A stretch of 64,000 bases of DNA from Lojkania enalia (lineage: Eukaryota; Ascomycota; Dothideomycetes; Pleosporales): positions 620,001 through 684,000 of the forward strand of contig ML986587.1 in NCBI GenBank assembly GCA_010094045.1. The letters are read 5' to 3'. Of the stretch, positions 12,619-25,489 are shown piece by piece. A program made the position numbers and the translations under genes. Within the stretch, counting starts at the first letter, position 1, and the number at the start of each line of letters is the position of its first letter. The notes below the pieces were generated by a model. That model did no database searches and was not told the origin of the DNA. It worked only from the letters and a program-made list of their open reading frames with translations.

Positions 12619-13083
12619 GGTGCGATCAGTCAAGGATTCGGTACATGCTCACTCCGTTATGTTCCTGTTCTCCCGTTTAAGGTGTGGGAAGTATGCCGTG
12701 GAGAAGGGTTGCGGCAAGTTCCTGTCGCTACTAAAAAATATTTAGGATCGGGGCTTGGCGAAGAAGCCCCCATTATCATAGCACATTTCATAGTTTATCA
12801 AGGTTATGAGCGGATGGAAAGATGGAAAGATGCATTGCCAATAGTTTCACAGGATAAAGCAAGGGAATCTAAATCAGAGTATGTGCAATAGTACAGTGGA
12901 GGATCCATCCCATGCGCCCTGCTTTCCCGAACACGCAGTTCGCCAACCTTTCTCCTCGCCCTCAAAGCATTTTTGGGAACCACCCTTTCTTTCGCCGCAA
13001 CTCACGGTCCATGTATTTAGTTCTGCATCCGCAGCGCTGCTTCAACCCTATTGCTACAGCATCGAAGATCCATCGTTACGTAT
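12619..13083. other. Intergenic, ROK1 upstream region
   Basis: This 465-bp stretch lies between the ROK1 start and the ATP synthase subunit g stop, both on the minus strand. It should hold the ROK1 promoter. I see no gene in it. Confidence 0.55.
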
Positions 13084-13978
13084 CTAGTGGTGCTCTGCGT
13101 GGGCTTTGGATCGGTATCCAACGAGCTTTAATCGGCCGATCATCTCACCAACGGAGAAGAAGCCGATGACTTCGGCAGCAACTACACCAGCACCGACCCA
13201 TTGCGCGGTGGTCAAGTTCCTTACGCGGTTTAGAATGTTGACTGGTTGTGCACCAGCAGAAGCGGTTCGGCTAAGGAGCTGGCCGGGATGACGGAGGGCG
13301 GAGAGGTAGCTCAAGAAGTAGGTCTGGAAGGTTGCTAGATCACTACATGTGTTGATAAGTACGTGTAGTCTGAGGATAACCGATTGTACTGAGCGTGACT
13401 TACGGAGGGCTGAACTTCCTCTGCTGGGCGACGAGCTTGCCGAGCTCAAAGGCAACCTTTGAGTAGTAAATGGTCGGAGGGATGAGTGCTACAGAAATCT
13501 ACTGTCAGCGATTGATGCTATTAGAGATAAGTTGCGACTGCGCGTGAACCCGTTGGCCCGAGCCACATCAATTGCGAAGCGGCATTGTGCACAAAAGACA
13601 TTCAGCTCCAACACTGCCTAGGGAGACAATGAAAACGTCTGCTCGAGCTATCGCGTGTTTGGCTGAGAGTCCCCGACGGTGCCGAATGCTAATTGATCGA
13701 GCCATTGTCCAGTGAGTTGGGAACTGACATTGTATGCCACCAATGAGGCGCCCTGTGCGTCCTCCAACCTTTCCTAGAGCACCACCAACTCTTGACAGGG
13801 CGGATCCAGCCGAAGAGGTCACGCGGGACAGGCCTTGCGCTGCTTTGGACTGGGCATCGGCGGTCTTCTCCTTCGCTGTGTTGGCGACGTCGGACGTCGA
13901 CGAGGCATTGCGGACGCCCGCGCGTCGGACGGCGAATGTCGAGTGCCGCAACACGGCGCGTGATGCAGCGAGAGACAT
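13084..13978 (-). CDS. ATP20: Mitochondrial F1Fo-ATP synthase subunit g
   Basis: Small Fo subunit of the inner membrane that supports ATP synthase dimerisation and cristae shape. Three exons, 13978-13729, 13488-13404 and 13342-13084, join in phase to 197 aa. The N-terminus (MSLAASRAVLRHSTFAVRRA) is a basic, Ser/Ala-rich presequence-like stretch, followed by a Ser/Ala/Gln-rich linker. The conserved core runs across the first intron as LIPPTIYYSKVAFELGKL and across the second as FSPPDLATFQTYF. A single C-terminal membrane helix follows (AGVVAAEVIGFFSVGEMIGR) with the Gly-rich pattern expected for dimer contacts. The ending is LVGYRSKAHAEHH. Size and layout match filamentous-fungal Atp20. Confidence 0.88.
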
Positions 13979-14400
13979 TATGACGGGCTATGGTACGGGA
14001 GAGGAGATGCGGGTAGTTGATGGTGCCGCGGTGATGATGGAGGTTGGAGCTCTCGTTCCGGGTATCGACTGAGGATTTTGCCGGCTCGACTAAACTAGCC
14101 GTCAGTGCTTTTCCAGCCCGGACCAGGGCGCGACCCCTAGCTCAACACCACCACAGCTTCACTTGCGTAACATTCGCCGTAAACATCAGTTCATCATTGC
14201 ATTTCTTCTAGATTCTAGATTCTATGGAATCATCATCATGTGCTCGGATAATCTAATGAAGGCAAAATCCCCGGTATCACTGTCCGGACCAAACATTGCA
14301 AGAATTGCCATCTGTTGAGGCAAGAGGAGATCGCGTGATAGACTTGAAGGACTGCTCCAAGCGTTGCACAAAGTTTTCCAAATTAAGCACTCCATTGCCT
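13979..14400. other. Intergenic, ATP20 upstream region
   Basis: This 422-bp stretch lies between the ATP20 start and the glutathione reductase stop. It is likely promoter for ATP20 and 3'UTR for the reductase. No coding or RNA feature was recognised. Confidence 0.55.
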
Positions 14401-16428
14401 CTACCGCATTGTGACTATCTCTTCTGCAGATGTGGGGTGGATAGCGCTAAATTCATGTTAATCGTAGCCGCTAGGAGGATCGGGTGAGAGCTTACACGCA
14501 GCGGTCGAAGTCTGCCTTCGTAGCGCCCATCTTGATTGCTACACCAAATCCCTGAAGCATCTCGCCGGATGACTCGCCTAGGATGTGGAGTCCTACAACC
14601 TTCTCCTCTGGGCCCGCACAGATTATCTTGTACCTAAGATTAGATTAGCACACCTTGAATATGTCAAGCTGGGGGAGAGTTGAAAAAAGGGTTTTCACCC
14701 GTTGCCAAGATGATATTTTTCTCTTTTTTATTTAATTATGGGCAACTAGGATATATAGGGATAGTGCTATGGAAATTCTGGGGCATTACCGAGTGAAATC
14801 ATGACTTACTGGGTAGGATGCTTAGACTTTTCCTCAGCAGGGAAAACATCAAAATACATTGCGGCGAATTTAGTCTTGTATATCTGCATATCATTAGCTC
14901 TATTTTCTTCTAACCAAGTACTATTACTACCCACCTTGATGTTCTCTTGGCCGTACTTTCCGATGGCTTCCGGCTCCGTCATGCCAACGGTGCCGACCTC
15001 AGGGTGGCTAAAAACAACTGTGGGAACATTTTCGTAAGAAAGTCGGGAAGACTTCAGTTCGGGCGGGCCGAACAGCCGGTTGCCTAGCTGCCTGCCAGCG
15101 GCGATTGCCACTTGCAGAAGGCCATGTTAGGCTATGGCAAGAAAAGTTGTAGTAGGGTGAATCTTACCAGGAGTCAGTTCTGACTGACCCGTGACATCGC
15201 CAAGCGCATATAATCCTTCCACATTTGTATTTTGAAACTCATCGACTGCAATGTGACCTGTCTTAGAAAGCTGTACCCCGGCCACATCAAGGTTTAGATC
15301 CTTGATCTGAGGCGCTCTCCCGATAGCCCAGAGAAGCTCGTTGAACTCAAAAATCTCGCCATTGCTGTCTGTGATCTTCAAACGCTTGCCTGGAGATGGG
15401 CCTTCGGTAAGTTTCTCATGAGAATTACCGTCATAAGCTAAAGCAGAGCCGCCATCTAATCGTTCAATCTTTTTGAAGCCTGGAAACTTTTTGTGGATGA
15501 TGACCCCAGCTTCCTCGTACGTCTTCGTCATAGTTTCCTGGATCATAGGATCGAACTGTCGGAGGAAAGTCTCGTGACGGATGAACATATGCACTTCCAC
15601 TCCAATGGCGTTTAACACCCCAGCCAATTCCACTGCGATATAGCCAGCTCCCACCACGGCAATCTTCTTTGGCAAGTGCTCCATGTCGAAGAACCCGTCA
15701 CTTGTGATGCCATGCGTTGCACCCTCTACATTTTCGGCAACTATTGGATAGCCACCAGTAGCGATGAGAATATGTTTCGCTGTGTAGGCTGCCTTTCCAG
15801 ATCCATCCACTAAGTCCACTTCAATCTCTTTCTGCCCTATAAATCTTGCCGTGCCCTGGACCAGGTCAATGCCCTCTCGGTTCCAGTTGCGCTCATAAGC
15901 CCCGTTCAGTCTCAAGATCTGCTCATCTCGCCGCTTCTTAAACTTGTCGAAGTGGAATCGGACATTATCAGGGATATCGTAGAAGTAATGCTTGGCACCT
16001 TTAATAGTCTCATTCACAGATGCGAAATACCAAGTCATTTTTTTGGGCACACAGCTGGAGCAAGGCTTGTCAGTGCTCAAAACTCCCCTTGACTGTCCCC
16101 AGCCCCTGCTTACCCTACGTTCACACATGTTCCACCGGACCTATAGATTCATTAACCGGTTGCTCATTCCTTCGCCGGATCTCACAGACCTGCCATTCTC
16201 CACAAGCAGGGTCTTTGCACCATACCAACCTGCCGCCCGACGGGCCGCTCCACTACCTCCACTACCGCCGCCGATAACAATATAATCATACGACCTTGCT
16301 GCCGGAGCCATGGTGACGGGTGAATCTGTAAAGTGGCGAACGAAGTGGGCAACCCGAGGCGCTGTTGGACAGACTTGTGAAACGCGTCGTGAACTGCTGC
16401 TGAAGAGGCCTGGCCGCCGGGAGATCAT
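14401..16428 (-). CDS. GLR1: Glutathione reductase, 7 exons, possible dual targeting
   Basis: FAD-dependent NADPH:glutathione-disulfide reductase. Exons 16428-16190, 16140-16114, 16054-15168, 15110-14935, 14883-14810, 14633-14496 and 14446-14401 join in phase to 528 aa. The FAD-binding Rossmann motif is [19 protein letters not shown]. The redox-active disulfide [13 protein letters not shown] is split over a 27-bp exon. Also seen are the NADPH-site [14 protein letters not shown] with the downstream Arg in [11 protein letters not shown], the second FAD motif [10 protein letters not shown] and the C-terminal catalytic HPTSAEE. ATG 16428 gives a 39-residue Arg/Ser-rich extension resembling a mitochondrial presequence. 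The second ATG, 16311 ([10 protein letters not shown]), gives a 489-aa cytosolic-size enzyme. Yeast GLR1 makes both forms from two starts, so the same is inferred here. Confidence 0.92.
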
Positions 16429-16457
16429 GCCGCTCAAGGGAACGAGAAACGGATTTA

Positions 16458-16463
16458 TCACAT
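16458..16463 (-). promoter_or_regulatory. AUG-stop minimal upstream ORF before GLR1
   Basis: On the minus strand, ATG is followed at once by TGA (positions 16463-16458), 30 bases before the first GLR1 start at 16428. If it lies in the mRNA leader, it would be a minimal start-stop uORF that could stall or bypass ribosomes and so affect the choice between the two GLR1 starts. Transcript start data are lacking, so this is an inference from position only. Confidence 0.3.
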
Positions 16464-18305
16464 ACTAGCTCGAGATGCAGAGTGAGGAGTTGCGATGGGG
16501 CAATCAGCTGAGGAACCGTGAGTAAGCCTGCGTTAGCGTGCCACTTTCGGCTGGATTCAGAGCGACGCAGAAATGGAGAATGCACCTGCACGCCCTGGTC
16601 GACCTCACCTGTTAATCACTGTTCAGCCTGTCTCCCCGCACACAGCGAGTAGACGCATCCTCACTCGGCCTGCCCGGCCCAATTGCGGACTGGCGATAAC
16701 GGTGCTGCTCTGGCCGTGAGGAGAGAAAAAAAAAAAGCGCGATGTACACTCTTGAACTGATCACCAGTCCGCCAGAACCTCCTCGCGATGCGTACTGCAA
16801 GTAGTGCAAGCGGTGGAACATTGCAGAAACCTCCTTGATCGTATTCGCAAGCGAGTCCCGTTGATAGGCACTTGCTTGTGATCCCCTCGTTCTCTGGGAC
16901 GCTATCGCCTAAGCCACATGCCCATGTCCCACAGCCAAGAAACGTGGAGGAGGTTATGCATACGCTATATCTCGCCGTCTCCTCTTGCAGGATTGCATGC
17001 TTGACACCAAAGGCGCCAGCTTCGCCGAAGCGGAACAGAATACGAAGGGTCGAGATGCCGGTCTTGGTTCTTGCTAAGACGTCTCCCCGCTTGATACTCT
17101 CCTGCTTTCGGTCAACTACTTCCCAAGTCCCTTGCAGGATCCATATACGGCTTTCCTCACCACGGAAATCGAAATCGTGGGGCAAGGATCTTAAGCGACA
17201 TGTCTCCCCTCTATAGCTCTGCTAGCTGGCTCCGCTCTTGTGGTGGGCAAAATACCGACATTGCGGAAAGTTGTATTGCGTGGAGGGGAAGGAAGCTATG
17301 AACGTCCGCCGAGGGCGCTGTCAAACGCAAGAGGGGCAAGCTCGAACCCTTTTCAGCGCTCATGAGATTTTAGTCCTGACAGACCCTCGGGTCTTGTACA
17401 CCCTCAAACTTTGCTATGACTCGCGTCCGTGGCGGTTAAATCAATCGTTGGGACTCCGGAAGAAGCACCCAGGGGCGCTAGCTTCAGCACTGCACGATCT
17501 TGTTTTATGACTTGCATAAGATGACGCATCCCGATCGGTCTATGCCAATGCCGGCCACGAGGGGTACCGTCTAGAGTGTGCGATGCCCAGCGAAGAGAAC
17601 TGACAGCAAAGACTGGCAATAGCAGTGCGACTCCGTTGTTTGTTTGCTATCTGTGGCGCATCTTGGCCCAAGTAAAATCACTGACAAGACTTAGTCTATC
17701 AATTGCAAGGGTGAGCTATTGACAGTGATGGGAGTAGTATCGTGTTGTATGTGTGTGTCTGGCCAAGTCCCATCCCGAGAGGTCATGCTGCACCGCAAGG
17801 GTGGAGCAGATCGATGGCTGTCGATCATCATCGATCGCTTGAATTGGTAGATATGTACTCACCATCTTTGAGCTGTACTCAAGATATAGATAACCGCACT
17901 AATGTGAGAGTATTTCGACACTTATCTTCAATCGATTAGGCTGAACTGGCAGTCCGATAAGTTGGAAGGTTGTTCCGTTCATTAGTTCAGCCCACCACAT
18001 ATGATCCGGTAGTGGCAAGGCTAAATGTGAGTCCTAGTCTTCTCCGAGGAATGTAAGGCATGGGACAGTTCCGAGTTCTTGAGATGTACGGAAATTCCCT
18101 GGTAGGGACCAAGGAGACGCAATTGCGGTGCTTTGGGCCTTTTAGGTGCTATTCTTGCAGCGAAGGGACTTGAACACTAATTGCCAAAATTATCATGTCA
18201 GTAAGCAGACGTCATCGGACGATAGTAGAACAAATTTCAACAGTGCGTTCGAAGAGTATCAATCAACGCGGAGCTGAAGTAAGCCGACAGAACAGGGAAA
18301 GAGTC

Positions 18306-18339
<34 letters not shown>

Positions 18340-21300
18340 ACATATACTACAAGCACAGCATGTCCAATGGGCAGCTTCCTGTCATACTATTACCGTCTAT
18401 GGAATGTCCGAATGGAGAACCATCCATTTTCGCGCGATGCTGCATGCTCCCAACAACAGATATCAGGGATACTGCATTGGAGGACGTAGTCTGGTCACAA
18501 GAGAATCGAATTGGTTTCCTAGAATAGAATGCACATACATGGACAAAAGATTGCGTGCTTGACTACGCCGCAGCGCTGCAAATTTAGAAGGGATTCGTAG
18601 GCGAGTATGATGGACTGGCCCTGCAATTGTTGCGGAGGCTCACCGTTCAGAAAGATTCCATCCACGCATGACAGCTAACGGGAGGGAAATTTCCAGGGAT
18701 TTCCAACCTCTATCACACCGAAGGCGACTGCCCGTATATGCAGGGCGCACAAAGCGGCAATCTGGCCGTCGCTCAAAGTTCTCTCGACTCTTGGCCTAGC
18801 TCCCGCGGGATTTCGGAAAGTTTTCTCCCACCTCCGTACAAATGGCCTGCTGATTTGGGATAATTGCTTACGAGAAATGGGAGCTAAGTGGAGCCCGTAG
18901 CCGCGCAGCTGGGGAAGCTGCATGAGGACTGTGTTCCGAGGAGCCTATGGCGACAGCAACGTGAAGTGTCTTCGCGGTGTCACAGAACGCCTTCGAAGTT
19001 CTCCAACCGCCACCATGTGTCAGCCTATGGGCAGCCGGCACATGCCTAATGTTCAAGGCCCGGCCGCTTGGCGATGACATCTTGTGGTTGCGCGATAATG
19101 TGGGGGAGTCAGGGCAGTGACCAGGTGTTCTTCGCCCACTTCACCCGCGGTGCGAAACATGGCGCGGGTGTTAACTTATCGACGATACGAGACTGGCCGA
19201 CCCAGGGCCTTGGGGACAGAGGGACCAGGGGCACTCTGGCCTTGCATCTGAACCAGGAGACCGACCCCTGCACCTTCAGCTTACGGCGGCGGCAAGTAAA
19301 TATTTGTTGTCAACGGTGACTTTTTGACCAGTCCTCGGTTGGAACATTCCATAAGGATGGGTTGGCCGCATCGGGGCTTGTTGATGGGCGGTTTTCGAGA
19401 CGACTGCGCTTCGTACCGTTTCGCCGAAATCGTAATAATAACGGTAAAATACGCTAGTTGCAAGCGGGCGTACGCGCTGTTATTTAAGCCAATGTCGTCG
19501 TATTCTGGAGAATGTGGGGCTCACGGACTGTCGTTCTCTTACCTGCTGCTCACTTCCAAGTTTTAGCGCCTCTCGTCCAGACAGCTGCACAAGAACATGC
19601 CGGGAAACCTCCTCCCAACTCTGTTCAGTCGCTTCAGAGGAGTCTCAAAGCCTTTATTAATCAGCTCTCCTGCCTTCAGATTCCGCCGGCAGATGGGCTG
19701 CGTCTAACCTCGGCACGTCTCGGAGGACAGTGCGCGAGACAACCCTTCTAGAGATAGGTGAACCACTCATTGGAAACGCTGACAGTTTCTTCGATCGTGT
19801 TGGTTGGTATGGCTGGAGTTCGAGATACGTAGGCGCGTTGCCTAGTGGCTATGGATGTGACCAAAACCCTATGGACCACTTCATCGCACAGCAGCTATCA
19901 ACACACGAACGTGCTGAACGAGTAATAGAACACCGGCCACTAGGCGTTTTCACGTAAGTCACCGTGAGACGCATTGCCGCGGACGTTTTCCGATTGTTAT
20001 CGACCTAGGATTCAATCATCAGCCAACCTTTTGCAAATTCTGTGCCGTCTTCAAAAAAAAAAAAAATTAAAATAAAATAAAATAATTGCATTCCAGCAGG
20101 AAGTTTTGTTCGGTAATCGAACAGCCTAGAGGACTATACATTCCCCAGTCGAGGCTTTTGGTACTCGCACCCTTAGTGATGAAACCGCCATTTCCCAGTC
20201 CCCCTTTTCTGGATTATGGATTATGTTTTGCGATCTAAGAGGTGGCAAGCGTGGCATGGCATAAGCAAATATTGCTCGAAAGCTCTTGTTGACATAGAAG
20301 CGGTCTCTGCCCTACCCCTCCACTGAAGATTCACGAAGAGATAGCAGTCTGCGCTGTCCTGTTAGGGGCCTGTTCCTGTTAGCAACCAGAATACGTCTAG
20401 TCTTCGTCTGTGTCCTCTTCTTCCAAGTCCAACACTTATTCAATTCTCTATTTCCTGCAAGATGCAGGTCCAATTAGCCGCCTAAAGTTTCTAAACCTGC
20501 AGTCGTTCGACTCCGCTCACCCTTATCTTAATTTCTTGCCTCTTTTAAAGAAAACTTTGACTTAAGAGGATACCGCACGATTTATCCGGTTAATCAAGAG
20601 CCTTTTTCAACGGGCCATTGTGGGAAGATAATCCAGGTTTATTGAAAAAAAAAAATTTTTTTTCGTTCCGGTCCAGGAGGAGTGAGCCCGTCTTGAGGCA
20701 GAAAGACCCAGCAGCGTGTCACTTGAGGTGCTTCCATATTAGTGACCCTTGCACTCTACTTCTGGAACAATGCACCATGCCATAAAAACCCGACGCCACT
20801 GCAGAATCGGTTCCTAGATAAGCTTCCGCCTCGTCCAAGCCGACGTCCATCGCCGAACGCATGACCGATGTGTCTCAAATCCCCACCAAAACGGCGACCG
20901 CCACTTCGCGGGCCGCGTTCAGGACCGTGAGACCGGATCGGTGTAGGACAGCAGCATGCGCGCCCGCTAGAATCATTCGGCTTCGAGATGAATGGCAGCC
21001 GAATCGGGCCAGCTGTCGTGAGATCTTGTCCTCTAGAGAAACAATTGGGTATATTCTGACGCAGCATAAAAACCATTCCGTGACCTATCCAGTTCAGGCT
21101 CCAGTTCGTGATCAGAGCCCTTTGTCGAGGCGTTGCCGGGGTGAATACCTAGGTAGAGAAAGTGACAATAACTCCTTTGAGACAAAGTCGAGGGCCCTAC
21201 ATTGCTCCACACTGACCAGCCATTAGTCTGTAAGAGATAGAGATTGCGAGGTCGCTCAGTGGACGTGAGGCCTGGTTGGGTTGCAGGCTTGTAATTCAAC

Positions 21301-23809
21301 TCCTGTGCTCCTACCGGAGCTGGTACGGGGACAATACGTTGGTATAGGCGACAAGAACGGGAGTACTTTCAGAACGCAGAAGGTACCCTCCTGCCCTGTT
21401 TGCTACGGCTATCGGGGATGCGGGAAATGGGGCTCCTATGCGGGCGGCAGGGGCCGCAACTTTGTTTCTGCTGGGGAATGACGCAAGACATCTCAGGGTC
21501 CGAGACCGTGCATCTTGATCTCTCCCAGATCCAAGCGTACGATATTTGCTCGGGCTGTAACAGGACCCCTTGGCCTTCGGCGGGTCAAGGTACTTGTGAT
21601 ATCGCTACACATGATGGGCGCTGAGTAATCCGGTCGTAACAAATTTCGGATTACGTGAGTTCTTCGTATAGAGTCTACATATAGTACCAAACGAGCCTCC
21701 TCCAAGTGCAAATGTAGCACAAACATCCTCGACTCACTTCAACACAGCACGCGAGTATCTACCTTCCCTGTTAGAATGCCCTGCTTGACGCCTCGAGGAA
21801 AGCATGAGGCAAAAGCCATGCAGCGGAGAAAGTTCAATTGCACACAAGACTCTGGCGACGAAACACTCTCGATCGCTTGCATTGGGCGGGAGCGCTACAT
21901 GCACACCGCCCACCTATATTCGCAACATATCTTCTTTTTTCCATGCACGAGCAGGGCATCGACATGGCTCAGGGCCTCCTATAGGCCGGGGAACAGCATC
22001 CTGCGGCCCGATGCCTCTGATCTGCAAGAGCAAGGCACCCCCGTAGATGCAGGAGACATGAGCTTGAATTAGTATTGCTGGCAGATGCAGGACGCCCTCT
22101 TCAGCCGACGCCAGGTACATCGCCAGCAGTCGTCATTCCCGTTGGCTCCAGAGATATTGATTACCGTCAATCTTGAGAGGGAACGGCAGCGTCGCAGGCT
22201 CAAGACAGCACTCCGGAAGCTGCCTCTTCGGCTGCATCTGGAAGGCTGCCCGGCGAAGACCAGGCAGGCTTGCATTTTAGGAGTTGGCATTCGGGCAGAT
22301 GATGATGACGACGATGCCCCAAGCCGCAAGCCACACGCCACACGCAGATGTCGAAACACATGGCATTGATTTCTTCGACGTCGAGCCGTTTGGCGCGGGC
22401 AATGCCCTGTATGTATGCATGTACGGTACTCCGTACGTACATATTCTGCTCGGATACGCGTCTCCAGCGTCCAACCCACCGTTCGGCAACAAGCCAGACC
22501 CCCGGCCGGTGCGCGCAATAACGTCTACCATCACCGTAGTCACCAACAACAACAAGCTTCAACAAGAACGCCGGCGGCTGGCCCTGGAAAACAATAAATC
22601 CCACCCCCGTTGGCCAGCGATTTTCGGACAAATTCGAGGGCTGGCGGCGCCTCTATTGGCGAGCAGCAGGGTGGTGCGAGCGAATATGCGATGTCGAAAG
22701 ATACAATATTTGGCTGGTATTAGTGGTATTAGCCGACGGCACGGCACTATGTAGAATGTACGCACGACGCGCCAGACGATAGCATCAAGGGAACGCCAGC
22801 CCTGCGCCTATCGGTCATTACGCCACGGGTCCGCTTGCCGTCAAGGAGCTTGAACGGAGCCTGGTGGTCGACGCTTGCAGCGGCTAGTGCATGGCACTCT
22901 ACGGGCAGTGCGCAATTGGGGCCTAGAGCCTTGATCTCAGATGCAGATTGACGCGCTCGGAGGGCGCCAAGGAGGGGCATGATATATTGGCCCTTCGATC
23001 ATCAGCCGCATCCAGTGAGTAGTGGCCCGGCCCCCGTTCGCCTGTCGCCTGTTGTCTGTCGTCTGCACACGCGCCCGCATGCTTCTTCGAGCAGCCCCAG
23101 GACCAGTCGGACCAGTCAAATCAGCGGCCAGAGGGGGAGAGAGATGAGAGAGAGCGCCAACGCCTGTCATCTCGCTCGTACCGCTCGTCTCGCGCCGCCA
23201 TGGGCTGATGCTGGCGCTTGTATGGCGGACGCGCGGGGCATCACGTCTCGTGCCCAGTCCACTGTGCCAGTGTGCCAGTGTGCCAGCGTGCCAGTCCAGC
23301 GTCCTCCCAGCAGTGCTAATGGCCTGTATGTAAGTGCGAGGGCAGGCCCCAGCGAACACGGCGGGGCGGCTGCACCACCACCTGGGCAGGCCGGTCGACG
23401 AGCGCGCTCGATGATGCAGACGATCCCTGGCCGCTATGTGCGCCAGGGTGGCCCGAAATATGCGAGTATTCAACGGCTTGCGGGATCCTCTAAGTGGGCA
23501 CGTCTGCTAGCCCCGAATCGGCGGCAGACCCATGCATGCAGCTCTGGGAATTTTGCAACTACCTCATGCTCCAGCCAGCTTAACACTACCCCAAACTCTG
23601 CTAAGAGAAATCTCCTGCAGCTTAAACAGCGCCGGGAAGCGAAACATCCATCACTTCTCCGCCCGGGCCCGTGAACATGTGGCTTAACTATTTAGTCCCT
23701 CACACGCCCACCCGGGGAACCATCGGCTTCTTCCCCTCCATCGATGTGATCTTCGTCCTCGTTTCCCTCCGTTAGTTCCCATTTTCCGTCCCGGCCGTCG
23801 GTCGTTGCC
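16464..23809. other. 7.3-kb gene-free stretch
   Basis: No convincing gene was found on either strand. The longest open frames (for example about 174 codons on the minus strand at 16661-17185, and 231 codons on the plus strand at 22979-23674) show no family motifs, no coherent splicing and composition like random sequence. Base composition looks fairly normal, unlike the AT-rich island further on. Notable items are an A31 run at 18307-18337, other A/T runs near 20053 and 20645, and a short tandem array of TGCCAGTG-like units near 23260-23300. Functional RNA or very old decayed repeats cannot be excluded. Confidence 0.5.
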
Positions 23810-25489
23810 ATGTTTCCCTTTTCATTATGGACGCTTAGCAATTGGAGTTGGTTTTGGATTTTTGTAGCTCTCTTGTATGTGGCCGTTATTGCCACCCGCC
23901 CTAGCTCACTGAGTTTTCATCATTGCCGCCCTCATGCACTAGATACTGATCGATCATGGCAGTTTGTTCCGCTATGTCAGACTATGGGTCAATCTATGCG
24001 CAAATTTCTTGTATATGCCCATCATGCCCATCGATGAACCCACAATCACCGCCCAGGACATGACCGTCATTATCCCCACCGTTGCCGAGGATATACAGCA
24101 GTTGAAGGAGACTGTTGAGACTGCCTACCGGCTCGAACCTTTCGAACTCCTCCTCGTCACCCCCGAGGCACAAATCAAGCGTTTGTACCGGATGGTCGAG
24201 GAGATGGGCTGCCCAAAGCTCATTCAAGTCTTATCCGTCAGCCAGGCCAACAAGCGGCGTCAGCTGTGCCGGGCCATTCCGGAGGTTCAGACCAAGATTA
24301 CGCTTCTTCTGGATGACGATGTGTGGCTTCCCGAGAAGTTCACAAAATGGATACTTGCTCCTTTTGAAGACTCGCGAGTGGGCGGCGTGGGGACTAATCA
24401 GACCATCCGGCGAAAGGATCGGTCAAACATCTGGGAGTTTCTAGGGTCCATATACCTGGTCAGGAGAAATTTCGATTGCACGGCTTGCAACTGGATTGAC
24501 GGAGGGCTACCATGCCTCTCTGGGAGGGCCGTTGCATATCGCTCTGAGATTCTGCAGGACCCGAAGTTCACGCACGGTTTCACTCACGAAACCTGGGGGA
24601 GCGACCATTTTCTGAATGCCGACGACGACAACTTCATTACGCGCTGGCTCTTCTCGCATGATTGGAAGATTCAGATCCAAAACCACCGCGAGTGCGAGGT
24701 AGAGACGACGCTAGAGAACGACTCAAAGTACCTGAAGCAGTGCCTTAGATGGGTGCGGAGCAACTGGAGAAGCAATCTGACCAGCTTGAGCGAGCTGCAT
24801 ATGTGGTTGTAAGTTGCCAATTGCCGTCCACACGTCCCCCGTTTTTTCGTGTCGTTCCCCGCCAAGCCCCTGCCCCCTCCCCCTCCTCTTCAGCCCACGA
24901 CCAGGGCTATTCATCGCTAACCCCCGTGCGCACGACAGGAAGTATCCGTGGTCCCTCTACGCTGTCTTCCAGACAACAATCACGCAGTGGGCTTTCTTCT
25001 ATGACTGCTCGCTATTGACCTGCTTCTACTTCACGCTATGCGACGCTGGGTACTACGGTGGCCCGCGCGCTGGGGATAAGGAAGCTGAGCGGCGGCAGCT
25101 CGCCCTACTGTGGGCTGCCTTCCTAGGACACATTGCGTTCTCCAAGACGATCAAGCTTATTCCGCATTTGTTAAGAAACCCGGGCGATGTTCGCTTTGTC
25201 CTTGTCTCGATCCTCTTTGGTTACTTTCATAATCTCATTAAGTTCTACGGCTGCATTACCGTCACAGAGGTACGGTAACCCCGCATCCTGCCGCCCTCAA
25301 CACAATTTACTGACAGCAGCTTTGCCATCACAGACGACCTGGGGTACGCGTGAAGGAGCGGACGCAGACGATAACCTCAGAATGATTCCCATCCCGTACA
25401 TGTCCAACATGACACCTCCATTGACACCCCCGCCGCAGAAACGGATGCTTCGCGAGCGAGGGACGGCCATCCCGGCCGCCGTGAGCTGA
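23810..25489 (+). CDS. Family-2 glycosyltransferase, Cps1 type (4 exons)
   Basis: Membrane glycosyltransferase (GT2 fold) of the fungal Cps1/polysaccharide-synthase type; relatives act in cell-wall or surface polysaccharide and in hyphal growth. Exons 23810-23874, 23963-24808, 24939-25269 and 25334-25489 join in phase to 465 aa. An N-terminal membrane helix (WSWFWIFVALLFLFRYVRLW, across the first intron) precedes the GT core. The core has MTVIIPTVAEDI, the nucleotide/metal-binding triad LLLDDDVW (about residue 140), ADDDNF (about 242) and the product-site QCLRW (about 282), all intact. Two to three further membrane helices follow (SLYAVFQTTITQWAFFYDC and after). The C-terminus has the proline-rich TPPLTPPP. 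It stands alone in a 14-kb gene-poor stretch. The substrate cannot be told from sequence. Confidence 0.85.

Noticed and set aside
16661..17185. 174-codon minus-strand open frame
   Set aside because: No family motif, no start context, no splice partners, and overlapping open frames on the other strand of equal length. Treated as chance.
18307..18337. A31 homopolymer as a possible retroposon poly-A tail
   Set aside because: No target duplication or coding relic was seen upstream, and other long A/T runs occur in the window. A plain homopolymer is enough.
23255..23300. Short GTGCCAGT tandem as a possible CRISPR-like or regulatory array
   Set aside because: Only a few short degenerate units with no spacers; a eukaryotic microsatellite.
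22979..23674. 231-codon plus-strand open frame with antisense frame of 178 codons
   Set aside because: GC-rich stretch in which several frames are open at once. Composition is Ser/Arg/Pro biased and no domain is recognised.
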